NCBI GenBank assembly: GCA_025464445.1
Contig: JAODLY010000010.1
Span: 1 to 51,646, forward strand
DNA from: Rhodoglobus sp.
Lineage (GTDB): Bacteria > Actinomycetota > Actinomycetes > Actinomycetales > Microbacteriaceae
DNA length: 51,646 nt
Direction of reading: 5' to 3'
How positions within the stretch are numbered: position 1 is the first letter of the stretch; each line of letters begins with the position of its first letter. Shown here one piece after another: positions 40,250-49,643 of the stretch. The notes beneath the pieces are model-generated. The model worked only from the letters and a program-made list of their open reading frames with translations. It was not told the DNA's origin and made no database searches. Position numbers and translations under genes: made by a program.

Positions 40250-41286
40250 CCACATTCCCGACGACATTTCCAGCGGCGAAGACCTTCCCGCTGCGCGGCG
40301 GCCCCGTGCTGCGCTGGGGCATTCTCGCCCCCGGTGACATCGCCAAGGATTTCGTTCACGCCGTGCACACCCATACCGACCAGAGGGTCGAGGCCGTGGC
40401 ATCCCGGTCCCTGGGGCGCGCACAGCAATTCGCGGCGAAGCATGGCATTCCACGCGCATATGGCGACCACGCCCAACTCGTCGCCGACCCAGGAATCGAC
40501 ATCGTGTACGTGGCGTCCCCGCACAGCGAGCACAAGCGGCTCGCGCTGCTGGCGATCGCCGCCGGCAAGCACGTGCTCGTCGAGAAACCGATCGGCGTGA
40601 CCGCAGACGATGCTCGGGAGATCCAGGCCGCGGCTACCGCAGCCGGGGTCTTCGCGATGGAGGGGATGTGGACGCGCTACCTTCCCCAGACCGACGTGAT
40701 GCTGCAACTGGTGCGCGACGGAGCGCTCGGCGACATCCGGCTCGTCGCCGCCGACTTCGCCACCATCGCACCCACGGACCCGCTCGGCCGCAACTACAAC
40801 CCGGCCCTCGCCGGTGGCTCCCTGCTCGACCTGGGCATCTACCCGATCTGGATAAGCCAGCTGTTTCTGGGCGCGCCCGCCAGGGTCAACACCTTCGGCA
40901 GCCTGACGTCGACCGGCGTGGACGCGCAGACCGCCATCGTGCTCGAGTTCGGTTCAGGAGCCCAGTCGGTGCTCACCACGAGCCTGCTGCACTTCAGCCC
41001 GGAGCGCGCGAGCATCAACGGCACCGACGCCCGCATCGAGATCAACTCCTGGTTCGTGGTGCCGGCCGGTTTCGAGCTCATCGCCCCGGGCAAGGGCAAC
41101 ACGCGGCTGTCATACGCCAACGAGACGGGCCTCGAGTTCCGCGACGGGATCGCATGGGAGGCGGCGGGTGTCGCGCAGCACATCGCCGACGGTCTCACCG
41201 AGTCGCCGCTTCATCCGCTGGCGTTCTCGATCGAAGTCATGGAGACCATGGATGCCGTGCGGCGCGGGGTGGGTACGCTCGCGTGA
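40246..41286 (+). CDS. Gfo/Idh/MocA-family oxidoreductase (346 aa), paralogue of 4801-5829
   Basis: The Rossmann start is RWGILAPGDIAKDFVHAVH and the EKP motif lies near residue 114 (VLVEKPIGVT). It shares long stretches with the gene at 4801: FPLRGG/ITPLRGG at the start, QRVEAVASRSL, GIDIVYVASPHSEH, FAMEGMWTRYLPQ and GLTESPLHPL. ATG at 40246 overlaps the HAD stop (ATGA), and its own stop overlaps the uxaC start by 1 nt. Lying between HAD and the uronate genes, it may oxidise a glycoside or uronate-linked sugar; the substrate is unknown. Confidence 0.91.
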   Translation: MTTFPTTFPAAKTFPLRGGPVLRWGILAPGDIAKDFVHAVHTHTDQRVEAVASRSLGRAQQFAAKHGIPRAYGDHAQLVADPGIDIVYVASPHSEHKRLALLAIAAGKHVLVEKPIGVTADDAREIQAAATAAGVFAMEGMWTRYLPQTDVMLQLVRDGALGDIRLVAADFATIAPTDPLGRNYNPALAGGSLLDLGIYPIWISQLFLGAPARVNTFGSLTSTGVDAQTAIVLEFGSGAQSVLTTSLLHFSPERASINGTDARIEINSWFVVPAGFELIAPGKGNTRLSYANETGLEFRDGIAWEAAGVAQHIADGLTESPLHPLAFSIEVMETMDAVRRGVGTLA

Positions 41287-42644
41287 TGGAGCATGTGTCC
41301 CTCGACCCGGACCGGCTGTTCCCCGCGGAGCAGCGCACCCGCGCCGTAGCGCGCGAACTCTTCGCCCTCGTCGAGGGCGTGCCGATCATCTCCCCGCACG
41401 GCCACGTCGACCCGCGAATCCTGCTCGACGACGTGCCGTACTCCGATCCCGCCACTCTCCTGGTCTCGTCGGATCACTACGTGACGCGGTTGCTGCACGC
41501 CGACGGCGTGCCGCTCGACAAGCTGCTCGGCGCCGACCCGCGGGATGTCTGGCAACTGTTCTGCGAGCGCTGGCACCTCTTCGCCGGTACGGCATCGGGC
41601 TTCTGGCTGCGCGAGACGCTCGCGTCGGTCTTCGGTGTCGACGCCACGCCCACGCCGGAGTTGTATGACGTGCTCGCCGGCAAGCTCGCCGAACCGGCTT
41701 TCCGCCCGCGCGCCCTGTTCGACTCGTTCGGTATCGGGGTGCTCGCCACCACGGATGATCCCCTCGACGACCTCGCCCCCCACGTCGCCCTGCTCGATGA
41801 TGCCGGGTTCGGCGGCCGGGTCATCCCGACATTCCGGCCCGACGCCTACCTCGACCCCGCGGCGCCCGGATGGCAGGCGCGGATGCAGCGGCTCGGGGCT
41901 TCGACTTACGACGGGTACATCGAGGCCATCGAGGGCCGGCGCGCGTACTTCATCGCCCGCGGGGCGGTTTCTGCTGACCACGGGGTCGCGCACGCCGTGA
42001 CCGTGGATCTCGACCGCGGTGACGCGGTCGCGCTGTTCGATCGCGCAATGACGGGGCGGGCCACGCCGGCGGAGGCCGCGGCCTTCCGGGCCCACATGCT
42101 TGTCGAGTCCGCCCGCATGTCGGTCGACGACGGGTTGGTGATGACTGTGCACGCGGGGGTGCTGCGCAACCACCACACCGCCACCCGCGACGCGTTCGGC
42201 ACTGACACCGGCCATGACATCCCGGTGGCCACGTCGTTCACCGAGAACCTGCGGCCTCTGCTGCAGCGCTTCGGCACGAGCGAGGGATTCCATCTCATCC
42301 TGTTCGCGGTCGACGAGTCCGTGTGGTCGCGGGAGCTGGCGCCGCTTGCCGGCTTCTACCCCTCCGTCTATGTCGGGGCGCCCTGGTGGTTCCTCGACGC
42401 GCCAGACGCGATCCTTCGTTTCCGCGCTGCCACGACGGAGACCGCGGGTTTTTACCGCGGCTCAGGTTTCATCGACGACACGAGGGCGTTCATGTCGATC
42501 GCCGCGCGGCATGCCACAGCCAGGCGCCTGGACTCCGGCTACCTCGCACGGCTCGTTGTCGAAGGACGGCTCGGGATGCCCGAAGCTGAGCGCATCGCAG
42601 TGGACCTGGTCGGCGACATCCCGAGGCGGGCGTTCAAGCTGTGA
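41286..42644 (+). CDS. uxaC: Glucuronate (uronate) isomerase
   Basis: A 452-aa amidohydrolase-superfamily isomerase that turns D-glucuronate to D-fructuronate (and galacturonate to tagaturonate). The metal motif SPHGHVDPRILL (His38, His40) is at the N-terminus; FERWHLFAG-like CERWHLFAGTASGFWL, TTDDPLDDL, VIPTFRPDAYLDP and TVHAGVLRNHHTATRDAFGTDTGHD are UxaC signatures, and the C-terminal GFIDDTRAFMSIAARHATARR closes the fold. The length matches the family (about 450-470). It overlaps the Gfo stop by 1 nt and uxuB by 4 nt. First step of the Ashwell pathway. Confidence 0.95.
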   Translation: MEHVSLDPDRLFPAEQRTRAVARELFALVEGVPIISPHGHVDPRILLDDVPYSDPATLLVSSDHYVTRLLHADGVPLDKLLGADPRDVWQLFCERWHLFAGTASGFWLRETLASVFGVDATPTPELYDVLAGKLAEPAFRPRALFDSFGIGVLATTDDPLDDLAPHVALLDDAGFGGRVIPTFRPDAYLDPAAPGWQARMQRLGASTYDGYIEAIEGRRAYFIARGAVSADHGVAHAVTVDLDRGDAVALFDRAMTGRATPAEAAAFRAHMLVESARMSVDDGLVMTVHAGVLRNHHTATRDAFGTDTGHDIPVATSFTENLRPLLQRFGTSEGFHLILFAVDESVWSRELAPLAGFYPSVYVGAPWWFLDAPDAILRFRAATTETAGFYRGSGFIDDTRAFMSIAARHATARRLDSGYLARLVVEGRLGMPEAERIAVDLVGDIPRRAFKL

Positions 42645-43852
42645 CCGCGCTGCTCACCCGGGATGCCGCGGGGTTGCCGGCCGCCCCGGTGCGGCTCGTG
42701 CATCTCGGGCTGGGGGCGTTCCACCGCGCACACCAGGCGTGGTGGACGGCGGCTGTCGACCCGGACAACGAATGGGGTATCGCGGCCTTCAGCGGGCGCA
42801 ACCCCGGGGCCGCAGAGGTGCTCGCTCGCCAGGACGGGCTGTTCACTCTCGTCGAGCGCGGGCCCCAGCGGGACCTGCCGCAGGTGGTGCCGAGCATTGT
42901 TCAGGCGATCGAGGGTGCGAGGGTCGACAGGCTGGCGGAGCTCGTTGCCGCGGAGACCACTGTCGCCGTGACCATGACAGTGACCGAGGCCGGCTATGGG
43001 CTGCAGCCGGGCTCACCCCTCGCTCGGCTCGTGGCGGCGCTGCGCGCGAGGTACCGGGCCGGCGGTGCGCCGATTGCGATAGTGCCGTGCGACAACCTGC
43101 CGGGCAACGGGGCAGTGGTTCGCGCGGCGCTGCTGGAGCTGGCGGATGCCGACCTGGAGCAATGGATCGAGGGCTCGGTGAGTTTCGTGTCGACGAGCGT
43201 CGACAGGATCACCCCGCGTCTCGCCGACGCCGACCTGGACATCGCCGAACGCCTCGGTGGGCTGGCTGATCGGGCGCCGGTGATCACTGAGCCGTTTCGG
43301 GACTGGACGCTCAGCGGCGCATTCCCAGCGGGGCGACCGCCCTGGGAGCTCGCGGGCGCGAAGTTCGTCGACGACATCGCGCCATACGAGAAACGCAAGC
43401 TGTGGCTTCTCAATGGCGCGCACTCGCTGCTTGCTGCCCTCGGACAACTGCGCGGACACGAGCTGGTCGCGCAGGCGATCATCGATCCGGTCTGCCGGGA
43501 GGGCGTTATCGAGTTCTGGGCCGAGGCACGCCGCGCCATCGACGACGAGAGCCTGGGGCTTGATGCATATTGCGCCGCGCTGCTCGAGCGGTTCGAGAAT
43601 CCCCGGATCCGGCATGAACTCGCCCAGATCGCGCTCGACGCCGAGACCAAGCTGCGGTTGAGGATCGTTCCAGTGGCGCGCGCCGAGCGCGCCGCTGGGC
43701 GGGGCGCCGACGGTTGCGCGCGGGCGATCGCAGCATGGTGCGCGCTCGTCGGCGGGCGCGTCGAGGGGCTCGACCGCGACCTCGCAGCAGACACCGGATT
43801 CATGAGTACCGTGAGCGCAGAGCTCGCCGTGATGCAAAGGAGCAGGGCATGA
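42641..43852 (+). CDS. uxuB: Fructuronate reductase / mannitol dehydrogenase family (403 aa)
   Basis: A polyol-specific long-chain dehydrogenase. It begins [19 protein letters not shown] (cofactor site) and carries the active-site signature [13 protein letters not shown] (Lys near 253), with [11 protein letters not shown] upstream. Between uxaC and a mannonate dehydratase it must reduce D-fructuronate to D-mannonate with NADH. GTG at 42641 overlaps the uxaC stop (GTGA). At 403 residues it is somewhat shorter than E. coli UxuB (about 486), as common in actinobacteria. Confidence 0.93.
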   Translation: MTALLTRDAAGLPAAPVRLVHLGLGAFHRAHQAWWTAAVDPDNEWGIAAFSGRNPGAAEVLARQDGLFTLVERGPQRDLPQVVPSIVQAIEGARVDRLAELVAAETTVAVTMTVTEAGYGLQPGSPLARLVAALRARYRAGGAPIAIVPCDNLPGNGAVVRAALLELADADLEQWIEGSVSFVSTSVDRITPRLADADLDIAERLGGLADRAPVITEPFRDWTLSGAFPAGRPPWELAGAKFVDDIAPYEKRKLWLLNGAHSLLAALGQLRGHELVAQAIIDPVCREGVIEFWAEARRAIDDESLGLDAYCAALLERFENPRIRHELAQIALDAETKLRLRIVPVARAERAAGRGADGCARAIAAWCALVGGRVEGLDRDLAADTGFMSTVSAELAVMQRSRA

Positions 43853-45087
43853 TCATCCAGAAGGCCGACGTCATCGTCACGAGCCCGGACCGCAATTTCG
43901 TGACGTTGCGCCTCGAGACCGACGAGGGTCATGTGGGGCTCGGGGATGCCACCGTCAACGGTCGGGAACTCGCCGTGGTGAGCTACCTGCGCGACCATGT
44001 GGTGCAGCTACTCGTGGGCAGGGATGCCGCGAAGATCGAGGACACCTGGCAGTTCCTCTACCGCAGCGCGTACTGGCGCCGTGGGCCGATCACGATGGCG
44101 GCCATCGCCGCCGTGGACATGGCGCTCTGGGACATCAAGGGCAAGGCCGCCGGGATGCCCGTTTACCAGCTGCTCGGCGGTGCCAGCCGCACCGGGCTGC
44201 TGTGCTACGGCCACGCGAGCGGAAAGGACAACGAGGAACTCTTCGACAGCGTGCGCCACCACCAGGAGGAGGGTTACAAGGCGATCCGCATCCAGTCGGC
44301 GGTCCCCGGGCTGAAGTCGATCTACGGCATCGCCTCCAACGCCACCTTCGAGGCGAACAAGGGCGTGCGTTACGACCACGAGCCGGCCCAGCGTGGAGCG
44401 TTCCCGGCCGAGGAGGACTGGGACACCCGCTCCTACCTGCGCCACATCCCGACGGTGTTCGAGGCTGTGCGCAACGAGTTCGGGCCCGAGGTGCCGCTGC
44501 TGCACGACGGCCACCACCGCATGACGCCCATCCAGGCCGCCCAGCTGGGAAAATCGCTTGAGCCATACGACCTGTTCTGGCTCGAGGATGTCACGCCCGC
44601 CGAGAACCCCGAAGCGCTCAGGCTCGTGCGCCAGCACACCACTACCCCGCTGGCCATCGGCGAGATCTTCAATACCGTCTGGGACTTCCAGCAGATCATC
44701 CGTGAACAGCTCATCGACTACGTGCGCGGTGCCGTCACGCATATGGGCGGCATCAGCCACCTGAAGAAGACCCTCGAATACGCGGCCCAGTACCAGATCA
44801 AGTCCGGGATGCACGGCCCGACAGACATCTCGCCGGTCGGCATGGCCGCGGCCATGCACCTGGGGCTGGCCATCCACAACTTCGGCATCCAGGAATACAT
44901 GAAGCACGGCGCGAAGACCGATGCCACATTCGAGCAGTCGTACACCTTCCTCGACGGCATGCTGCACCCCGGCGACAAGCCGGGGCTCGGTGTCGAACTC
45001 AACCTCGACGAGGCGGGCAAATACCCATACGAACAGGCATACCTGCCCTACAACCGCCTCGCCGACGGAACCGTGCACGACTGGTGA
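43849..45087 (+). CDS. manD: D-mannonate dehydratase, enolase-superfamily ManD type (412 aa)
   Basis: An enolase-superfamily acid-sugar dehydratase making 2-keto-3-deoxy-D-gluconate from D-mannonate. ManD marks are [24 protein letters not shown] at the start, the [20 protein letters not shown] capping segment, the long [23 protein letters not shown] region, metal ligands in [11 protein letters not shown] (near 219), [12 protein letters not shown] and [12 protein letters not shown], and the C-terminal [13 protein letters not shown] with the active-site His. The order uxaC-uxuB-manD completes glucuronate to KDG. KDG kinase and aldolase are not in the window. The earlier name RspA also belongs to this family. 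Confidence 0.94.
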   Translation: MIIQKADVIVTSPDRNFVTLRLETDEGHVGLGDATVNGRELAVVSYLRDHVVQLLVGRDAAKIEDTWQFLYRSAYWRRGPITMAAIAAVDMALWDIKGKAAGMPVYQLLGGASRTGLLCYGHASGKDNEELFDSVRHHQEEGYKAIRIQSAVPGLKSIYGIASNATFEANKGVRYDHEPAQRGAFPAEEDWDTRSYLRHIPTVFEAVRNEFGPEVPLLHDGHHRMTPIQAAQLGKSLEPYDLFWLEDVTPAENPEALRLVRQHTTTPLAIGEIFNTVWDFQQIIREQLIDYVRGAVTHMGGISHLKKTLEYAAQYQIKSGMHGPTDISPVGMAAAMHLGLAIHNFGIQEYMKHGAKTDATFEQSYTFLDGMLHPGDKPGLGVELNLDEAGKYPYEQAYLPYNRLADGTVHDW

Positions 45088-45090
45088 GCG

Positions 45091-46047
45091 CTACGGGATG
45101 AGGCCCGCCGCCGCCAACTCGGTCCAGAGTTCTTCGGGCACGGGCTCGGCCGCGCGGCTCGCGGTCTGGGCGACCTGCTCCGGCTTGGCGCTGCCGAACA
45201 CCACGGACACCACCGGCTTGATGCGCAGCGTGTACTGCAGGGCAGCGACCGGCAGCTCGACGCCGTGCTTCGCGCAGATCGCCGCGATCTGTTGCACGTG
45301 GGCGAGCAGGGCGGGCGGAACCCCGCCGTACTCGTATCGGCCATCGGCACTCGGCGCGTTGGTGGCGAGCAGCCCGGAGTTGTACACGCCCGCCGCGACA
45401 ATGCGGATGCCGTTGTCCAGCGCCGCCGGCACGACCTGCGCCGCGGCCGGCTGCTCCGCGAGCGTGAGCCTGCCTGCCACCATGAGCAGGTCGAGCCCTT
45501 CGGTGCGGGCTGCCCGGGTGAGGGCATCCACGGACATCGAGCCCGCGCCGACCGCGTCGACACGTCCCTCGTCACGCAGCGCGATCATCGCGGGATAGGC
45601 CTCGCGGTCGGCGGCGTCGAGATCGTGCTTGTCGGGGTCGTGCAGATAGAGCACGTCCACCCGGTCGAGTCCCAGCCGCTGCAGCGACTCGTCGAGGCTG
45701 GTCCTGATGCCTTCCGCGGTGAAGTCCCACACCCGCTTCACGTCGGCCGGCACCGCGAAGTCGTTCGCCAGGTCGAGTTCGCCGCCGTGGCCGGGGTTGG
45801 GCCGCAGCAGGCGCCCGACCTTCGTGGAGAGCACGAACTCGGCGCGCGGTTTCGTCGCGAGGAACGCGCCGAGCCTGCGCTCCGACAGCCCCAGGCCATA
45901 GTGCGGCGCCGTGTCGTAGTAGCGGATGCCCGCAGCCCAGGCCGCGTCGAGCGCTGCCCATGCCTGCTCGTCGCTGACCTCGCGGTACAGGTTGCCCAGG
46001 TTCGCGGCGCCGAAGCCAAGGGTGCCCAGCGCGGCCAGTTCAGGCAT
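45091..46047 (-). CDS. Aldo/keto reductase, L-fucose/D-threo-aldose dehydrogenase type (318 aa)
   Basis: A TIM-barrel oxidoreductase: [19 protein letters not shown] at the start, [21 protein letters not shown] (catalytic Asp/Tyr), [13 protein letters not shown] (Lys), and [15 protein letters not shown]. The NLYREVS and YGGVPPALL segments resemble the aldose-dehydrogenase branch rather than simple aldehyde reductases. It overlaps the L-fuconate-dehydratase gene by 8 nt and follows it on the same strand, so L-fucose to L-fuconolactone is the likely step. D-arabinose or L-galactose oxidation is an alternative. Confidence 0.88.
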   Translation of the reverse strand: MPELAALGTLGFGAANLGNLYREVSDEQAWAALDAAWAAGIRYYDTAPHYGLGLSERRLGAFLATKPRAEFVLSTKVGRLLRPNPGHGGELDLANDFAVPADVKRVWDFTAEGIRTSLDESLQRLGLDRVDVLYLHDPDKHDLDAADREAYPAMIALRDEGRVDAVGAGSMSVDALTRAARTEGLDLLMVAGRLTLAEQPAAAQVVPAALDNGIRIVAAGVYNSGLLATNAPSADGRYEYGGVPPALLAHVQQIAAICAKHGVELPVAALQYTLRIKPVVSVVFGSAKPEQVAQTASRAAEPVPEELWTELAAAGLIP

Positions 46048-47332
46048 TTGCGCGATCGGCGAACGTGAACTCGCGGATCGACGCGTCGTGCATCTCGCTG
46101 CCAGCGCCGGGTGCCGTTGGGGGCCAGTAGCGGCCGTCGTGAACGTCGACGGGCGTCACGAAGTGTTCGTGCAGGTGGTCGACGAACTCGATCATCCTGC
46201 CGTCCTTCTTGCCGGATACCGCAACCAGGTCGAACATCGAGAGGTGCTGCACGATCTCGCACAGCCCGACGCCGCCCGCGTGGGGGCACACGGGAACTCC
46301 GAATTTCGCGGCGAGCAGCAGGATCGCGAGGTTCTCGTTGACCCCGGCGACGCGGGTCGCGTCGATTTGCAGCACCTGCAGCGCGTCGGCCTGCAGGAAC
46401 TGCTTGAACATCACGCGCCCCCCGCCGTGTTCGCCCGTCGCTACCGGGATCGGGGCCACGCCGCGCGAGATCGCCGCGTGCGAGAGGATGTCGTCCGGGT
46501 TCGTCGGCTCCTCGAGCCAGGCGATGTCGAATGGGGCGAGGTCGCGCATCCAGTCGATCGCCTCGTCACGGTCCCAGCGCTGGTTGGCGTCCACGGCGAT
46601 GCGGATGCCGGGGCCGACGGCACCACGTGCGATGCCGAGTCGGCGCACATCGTCGTCCCGGCTCGAGCCCACCTTGAGCTTGATCTGCAGGAACCCGTCG
46701 GCGACCGCCTCGCGGCAGAGGCGTTCGAGCTTCTCATCGGAGTAGCCCAGCCAGCCGGGCGTCGTCGTGTACGCGGCGTAGCCGGAGGCTACGAGGTCGG
46801 CCTCCCGCGCGGCGCGTCCGGGCACAGCGGCCGCCAGGATGGCGAGCGCATCTTCGCGGGTGAGGGCGTCGGAGAGGTACCTGAAGTCGACGAGGTCGAC
46901 GAGTTGCTCCGGCGTCATGCTCGAGAGCAACTGCCACAACGGCAGCCCAGCCCGCTTGGCCTTGAGATCCCACAGGGCGTTGACCACGGCCCCGATGGCC
47001 ATGTGCATGACACCCTTCTCCGGTCCCAGCCAGCGCAGCTGCGAGTCGTAGACAAGCTCGCGCCACAGGCCACCCATGTCGTCCAGCATCGGTTCGAGGT
47101 CGCGGTCGAGTACGTACGGCGCGAGCGCACGGATCGCCGCGACCTCGACATCCGTTCCCCTGCCGATGGTGAACACGAACCCGTGACCCTCGAGGCCATC
47201 GGCGGAATCGGTCGCCAGGCGCAGATAGGCCGCCGAATAGTCGGGGTCGAGGTTCATCGCGTCTGAGCCGTCGAGCGTGCTCGAGGTAGGAAAACGCACG
47301 TCGCTCGCCTCGAATGAGACGATTCTGCTCAC
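46040..47332 (-). CDS. fucD: L-fuconate dehydratase-like enolase-superfamily enzyme (430 aa)
   Basis: An acid-sugar dehydratase of the mandelate-racemase subgroup. It begins [33 protein letters not shown], a pattern I associate with L-fuconate dehydratase. [17 protein letters not shown] supplies the Lys pair (about 216-218), followed by metal ligands in [19 protein letters not shown] and ATGEHGGG, and the His in [13 protein letters not shown]. The GTG at 47332 follows GGGAGG and gives normal family length; the longer in-frame extension was rejected. The upstream promoter is TTGACA (47388-47383), 18-nt spacer, TAGGCT (47364-47359) on the minus strand. Product: 2-keto-3-deoxy-L-fuconate. Confidence 0.9.
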   Translation of the reverse strand: MSRIVSFEASDVRFPTSSTLDGSDAMNLDPDYSAAYLRLATDSADGLEGHGFVFTIGRGTDVEVAAIRALAPYVLDRDLEPMLDDMGGLWRELVYDSQLRWLGPEKGVMHMAIGAVVNALWDLKAKRAGLPLWQLLSSMTPEQLVDLVDFRYLSDALTREDALAILAAAVPGRAAREADLVASGYAAYTTTPGWLGYSDEKLERLCREAVADGFLQIKLKVGSSRDDDVRRLGIARGAVGPGIRIAVDANQRWDRDEAIDWMRDLAPFDIAWLEEPTNPDDILSHAAISRGVAPIPVATGEHGGGRVMFKQFLQADALQVLQIDATRVAGVNENLAILLLAAKFGVPVCPHAGGVGLCEIVQHLSMFDLVAVSGKKDGRMIEFVDHLHEHFVTPVDVHDGRYWPPTAPGAGSEMHDASIREFTFADRANA

Positions 47333-47601
47333 TGGGTCCTCCCGGTAGTGTTGAGCCGAGCCTAAAGATCGGATGTCTGTGCTGTCAAATTCGCACGCCC
47401 GGGAAGGAGGCGCGAGCGCGGGAAACGCCCAGGACTCGGCGAGCAAATGGGGTCTTAGCGCGCTCGCCGCCGGCGCTCTGCCAAACATTCGCGCGAGCGG
47501 TTAGTCCGTGGGCTGCGTCCTTTGACATCCGACGTCTGCCGGTGTGAGCGCTTCGGGACGCGCCGGAACCGGCGAGCGCGGGAACAGCGCCGCGGGTGGA
47601 T
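47333..47601. promoter_or_regulatory. Gap upstream of fucD: promoter and inverted TCGGATGTC pair
   Basis: 269 nt with no convincing gene. The fucD promoter (TTGACA/TAGGCT, minus strand) spans 47359-47388. TCGGATGTC at 47369-47377 lies in its spacer and recurs inverted as GACATCCGA at 47524-47532, next to the lldD end. A GCCGGAACCGGC palindrome (47562-47573) lies just past the lldD stop but has too small a loop to be a sure terminator. Confidence 0.5.
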
Positions 47602-48891
47602 TCAGGGCCGTGGAGGGGTGCGCCTGGGTGTCGGCACTGCTGCCGCGAGCCGGGGGGACACCGCACGCGGAACCAGACGCTCCAGCTGGGTGACGTGGCG
47701 TGGGGTGAGCTCCTCGACGCTGGCCACCTCGAGTAGCTTCATCGTGCGGATCACCTGGTCGGACAGGATCTGGATCGCGCGGTCGACGCCGGCGCGCCCG
47801 CCGGCCATGAGGCCGTAGAGGTAGGCGCGACCCACGAGCGTGAACTTCGCCCCGAGTGCAAGGGACGCGACGATGTCGGCGCCGTTCATGATGCCGGTGT
47901 CGACCATGATCTCCACGTCGTTGCCGACCTCGCGGACGACTTCGGGCAGGAGGTGAAACGGGATCGGCGCCCGGTCGAGCTGCCGCCCGCCGTGGTTGGA
48001 CAGCAGGATGCCGTCGACCCCTAGGTCTGCCAGCCGCCGGGAATCCTCGACGTTCTGCACGCCCTTGATGACGATCCTTCCCGGCCACATGCCGCGGATG
48101 ATCTCGAGGTCGGCGAAGTTGATGGACGGGTCCATCGCCGAGTCGAGCAACTCGCCGACGGTACCCCCTGTCGACTGCAGGGACGCGAACTCGAGCGGGG
48201 GCGTGGTCAGGAAGTCCCACCACCACCACGGGCGCGGGATGGCGTTGATGATCGTGCCCAGGGTCAGTTGTGGGGGGATCGAGAACCCGTTGCGCTTGTC
48301 ACGCAGTCGTGCCCCGGCGATCGGGGTATCCACAGTGAACATGAGCGTGTCGAAGCCAGCGGCCGCAGCGCGCTCGACGAGACCGTAGGAGATCTCCCGC
48401 TGGCGCATGACGTAGAGCTGGAACCAGTTGCGGCCATCCGGGTTCGCGGCCTTCACAGCCTCGATCGACGAGGTGCCGAGGGTGGAGAGCGTGAACGGGA
48501 TGCCGGCTGCCGCGGCGGCACCCGCCCCGGCGATCTCGCCCTCGGTCTGCATCAGGCGGGTGAACCCGGTCGGCGCGATGCCGAACGGCATGGCCGAGGT
48601 GCCGCCCAGGATCTTCGTAGTGGTGTCCACAGTCGAGACATCGCGCAGGATCGAGGGGTGGAACTCGATGTCCTCGAATGCCTGCCTCGCACGGGCCAGC
48701 GACAGCTCGCCCTCTGCCGCGCCATCCGTGTAGTCGAACGCCGCCCTGGGCGTGCGGCGCTTCGCGATCGCCTTGAGGTCGTAGATCGTCAGTGCGCTCG
48801 CCAGGCGGCGCTTCTTGCCGTTCAACTCCGGCTTCTTGAACTGCATGAGCGCGAACAGGTCTTTGGGGTTGGGAAACTGGCGCTTAACCAT
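47602..48891 (-). CDS. lldD: FMN-dependent alpha-hydroxy-acid dehydrogenase, L-lactate type (429 aa)
   Basis: An FMN TIM barrel oxidising L-2-hydroxy acids, here most likely L-lactate to pyruvate. Marks are [18 protein letters not shown] near 50, [64 protein letters not shown] (Lys), and the active-site [11 protein letters not shown] (His near 302). The C-terminal tail ([18 protein letters not shown]) is low-complexity. GTG/ATG region: ATG 48891 overlaps the GntR stop by 8 nt. A glycolate- or mandelate-type oxidase is the alternative. In the oxidative L-fucose route lactate is a final product, which would explain its place beside fucD. Confidence 0.92.
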   Translation of the reverse strand: MVKRQFPNPKDLFALMQFKKPELNGKKRRLASALTIYDLKAIAKRRTPRAAFDYTDGAAEGELSLARARQAFEDIEFHPSILRDVSTVDTTTKILGGTSAMPFGIAPTGFTRLMQTEGEIAGAGAAAAAGIPFTLSTLGTSSIEAVKAANPDGRNWFQLYVMRQREISYGLVERAAAAGFDTLMFTVDTPIAGARLRDKRNGFSIPPQLTLGTIINAIPRPWWWWDFLTTPPLEFASLQSTGGTVGELLDSAMDPSINFADLEIIRGMWPGRIVIKGVQNVEDSRRLADLGVDGILLSNHGGRQLDRAPIPFHLLPEVVREVGNDVEIMVDTGIMNGADIVASLALGAKFTLVGRAYLYGLMAGGRAGVDRAIQILSDQVIRTMKLLEVASVEELTPRHVTQLERLVPRAVSPRLAAAVPTPRRTPPRP

Positions 48892-49516
48892 TTGTGTTCC
48901 TGTCTACGTGGGCGAGAAGCGCGTCACGTGAGTAGGCGATGTGGTCCCCCGTGAGGGCTGCGGCCTTTGCGCCGTCACCGACGGTGATGGCATCGAGGAT
49001 GCCCTGGTGCTGGGCGGCAACCTCGGTCGCGGTGAGCAGGTGGGCGGCCTGCACCTGCCCGATGCACAGTTCGATCTCGCCCATGAGCAGCTCGTGCATG
49101 CGCGTGAGGCGTGGACTGGGCTGCCCGGCTACGAGGGCGCGGTGGAACAGGATGTCGAACTCGGCGAAATCATCGTTCGCGAGGATGGCGCGATGCGCCG
49201 CGAGTGCCGCCGCCGGGATCGAGACCAGCGCGCCGATCGCCGCCGACTCCACTATCGCGCGGTTGTCGAACAGGTCGACGATGTCTTCGCGGCTGAGTTC
49301 GGGCACACGCGCGGCGTGATGGGCTTCCCGCCGCAAGAGGCCGTCGGCGACGAGGCGCTCGATCGCGATGCGGGCCGTGGGGCGGGCGACTCCGAAACGC
49401 AGGGCTACCGCCGACTCCGTGATCGCCGAGCCGGGGGCATCCTGCTGGGAGATGATGCTCGCCCGCAGGCGATCGGCGATGGATTCGGGAAGCACCGAGG
49501 ACTGGTCGACGGTCAC
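48884..49516 (-). CDS. GntR-family regulator, FadR/FCD type (210 aa)
   Basis: The winged helix (about 8-70: [49 protein letters not shown]) is followed by an all-helical FCD domain (about 75-205) that binds small acids, often through a metal; [16 protein letters not shown] and the [27 protein letters not shown] segment are typical. GTG at 49516 is the start. It is first in the operon with lldD. Upstream of it are two identical 15-bp palindromes, which I take as its operators. The effector is probably a sugar acid or lactate. Confidence 0.91.
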   Translation of the reverse strand: MTVDQSSVLPESIADRLRASIISQQDAPGSAITESAVALRFGVARPTARIAIERLVADGLLRREAHHAARVPELSREDIVDLFDNRAIVESAAIGALVSIPAAALAAHRAILANDDFAEFDILFHRALVAGQPSPRLTRMHELLMGEIELCIGQVQAAHLLTATEVAAQHQGILDAITVGDGAKAAALTGDHIAYSRDALLAHVDRNTNG

Positions 49517-49538
49517 GGTGCTCCTGCCTCGCTGGTTG

Positions 49539-49593
49539 GATTGTCTGACAATCTAACAGACTGCCAGACAATGTGGCAGATTGTCTGACAATC
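49539..49593. promoter_or_regulatory. Two identical 15-bp palindromic operators of the FCD-GntR regulator
   Basis: GATTGTC-T-GACAATC occurs at 49539-49553 and again at 49579-49593, exactly 40 nt apart. Between them CTGCCA-N7-TGGCAG (49561-49579) contains a further half-site CAGACAAT. The arrangement sits in the 127-nt gap between the regulator and the mandelate-racemase-family gene, so both directions could be controlled. The TTGTCTGACAA core fits FadR-subfamily operators. Confidence 0.8.
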
Positions 49594-49643
49594 GCGGCAC
49601 ACGTGTCAGACTGGTCGCCACATTCGAATAGGAAAGGCAAAAC

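Noticed and set aside
47333-47601. Small open frames in the fucD-lldD gap
   Set aside because: The short frames are Arg/Ala-rich with no ribosome site and overlap the fucD promoter.
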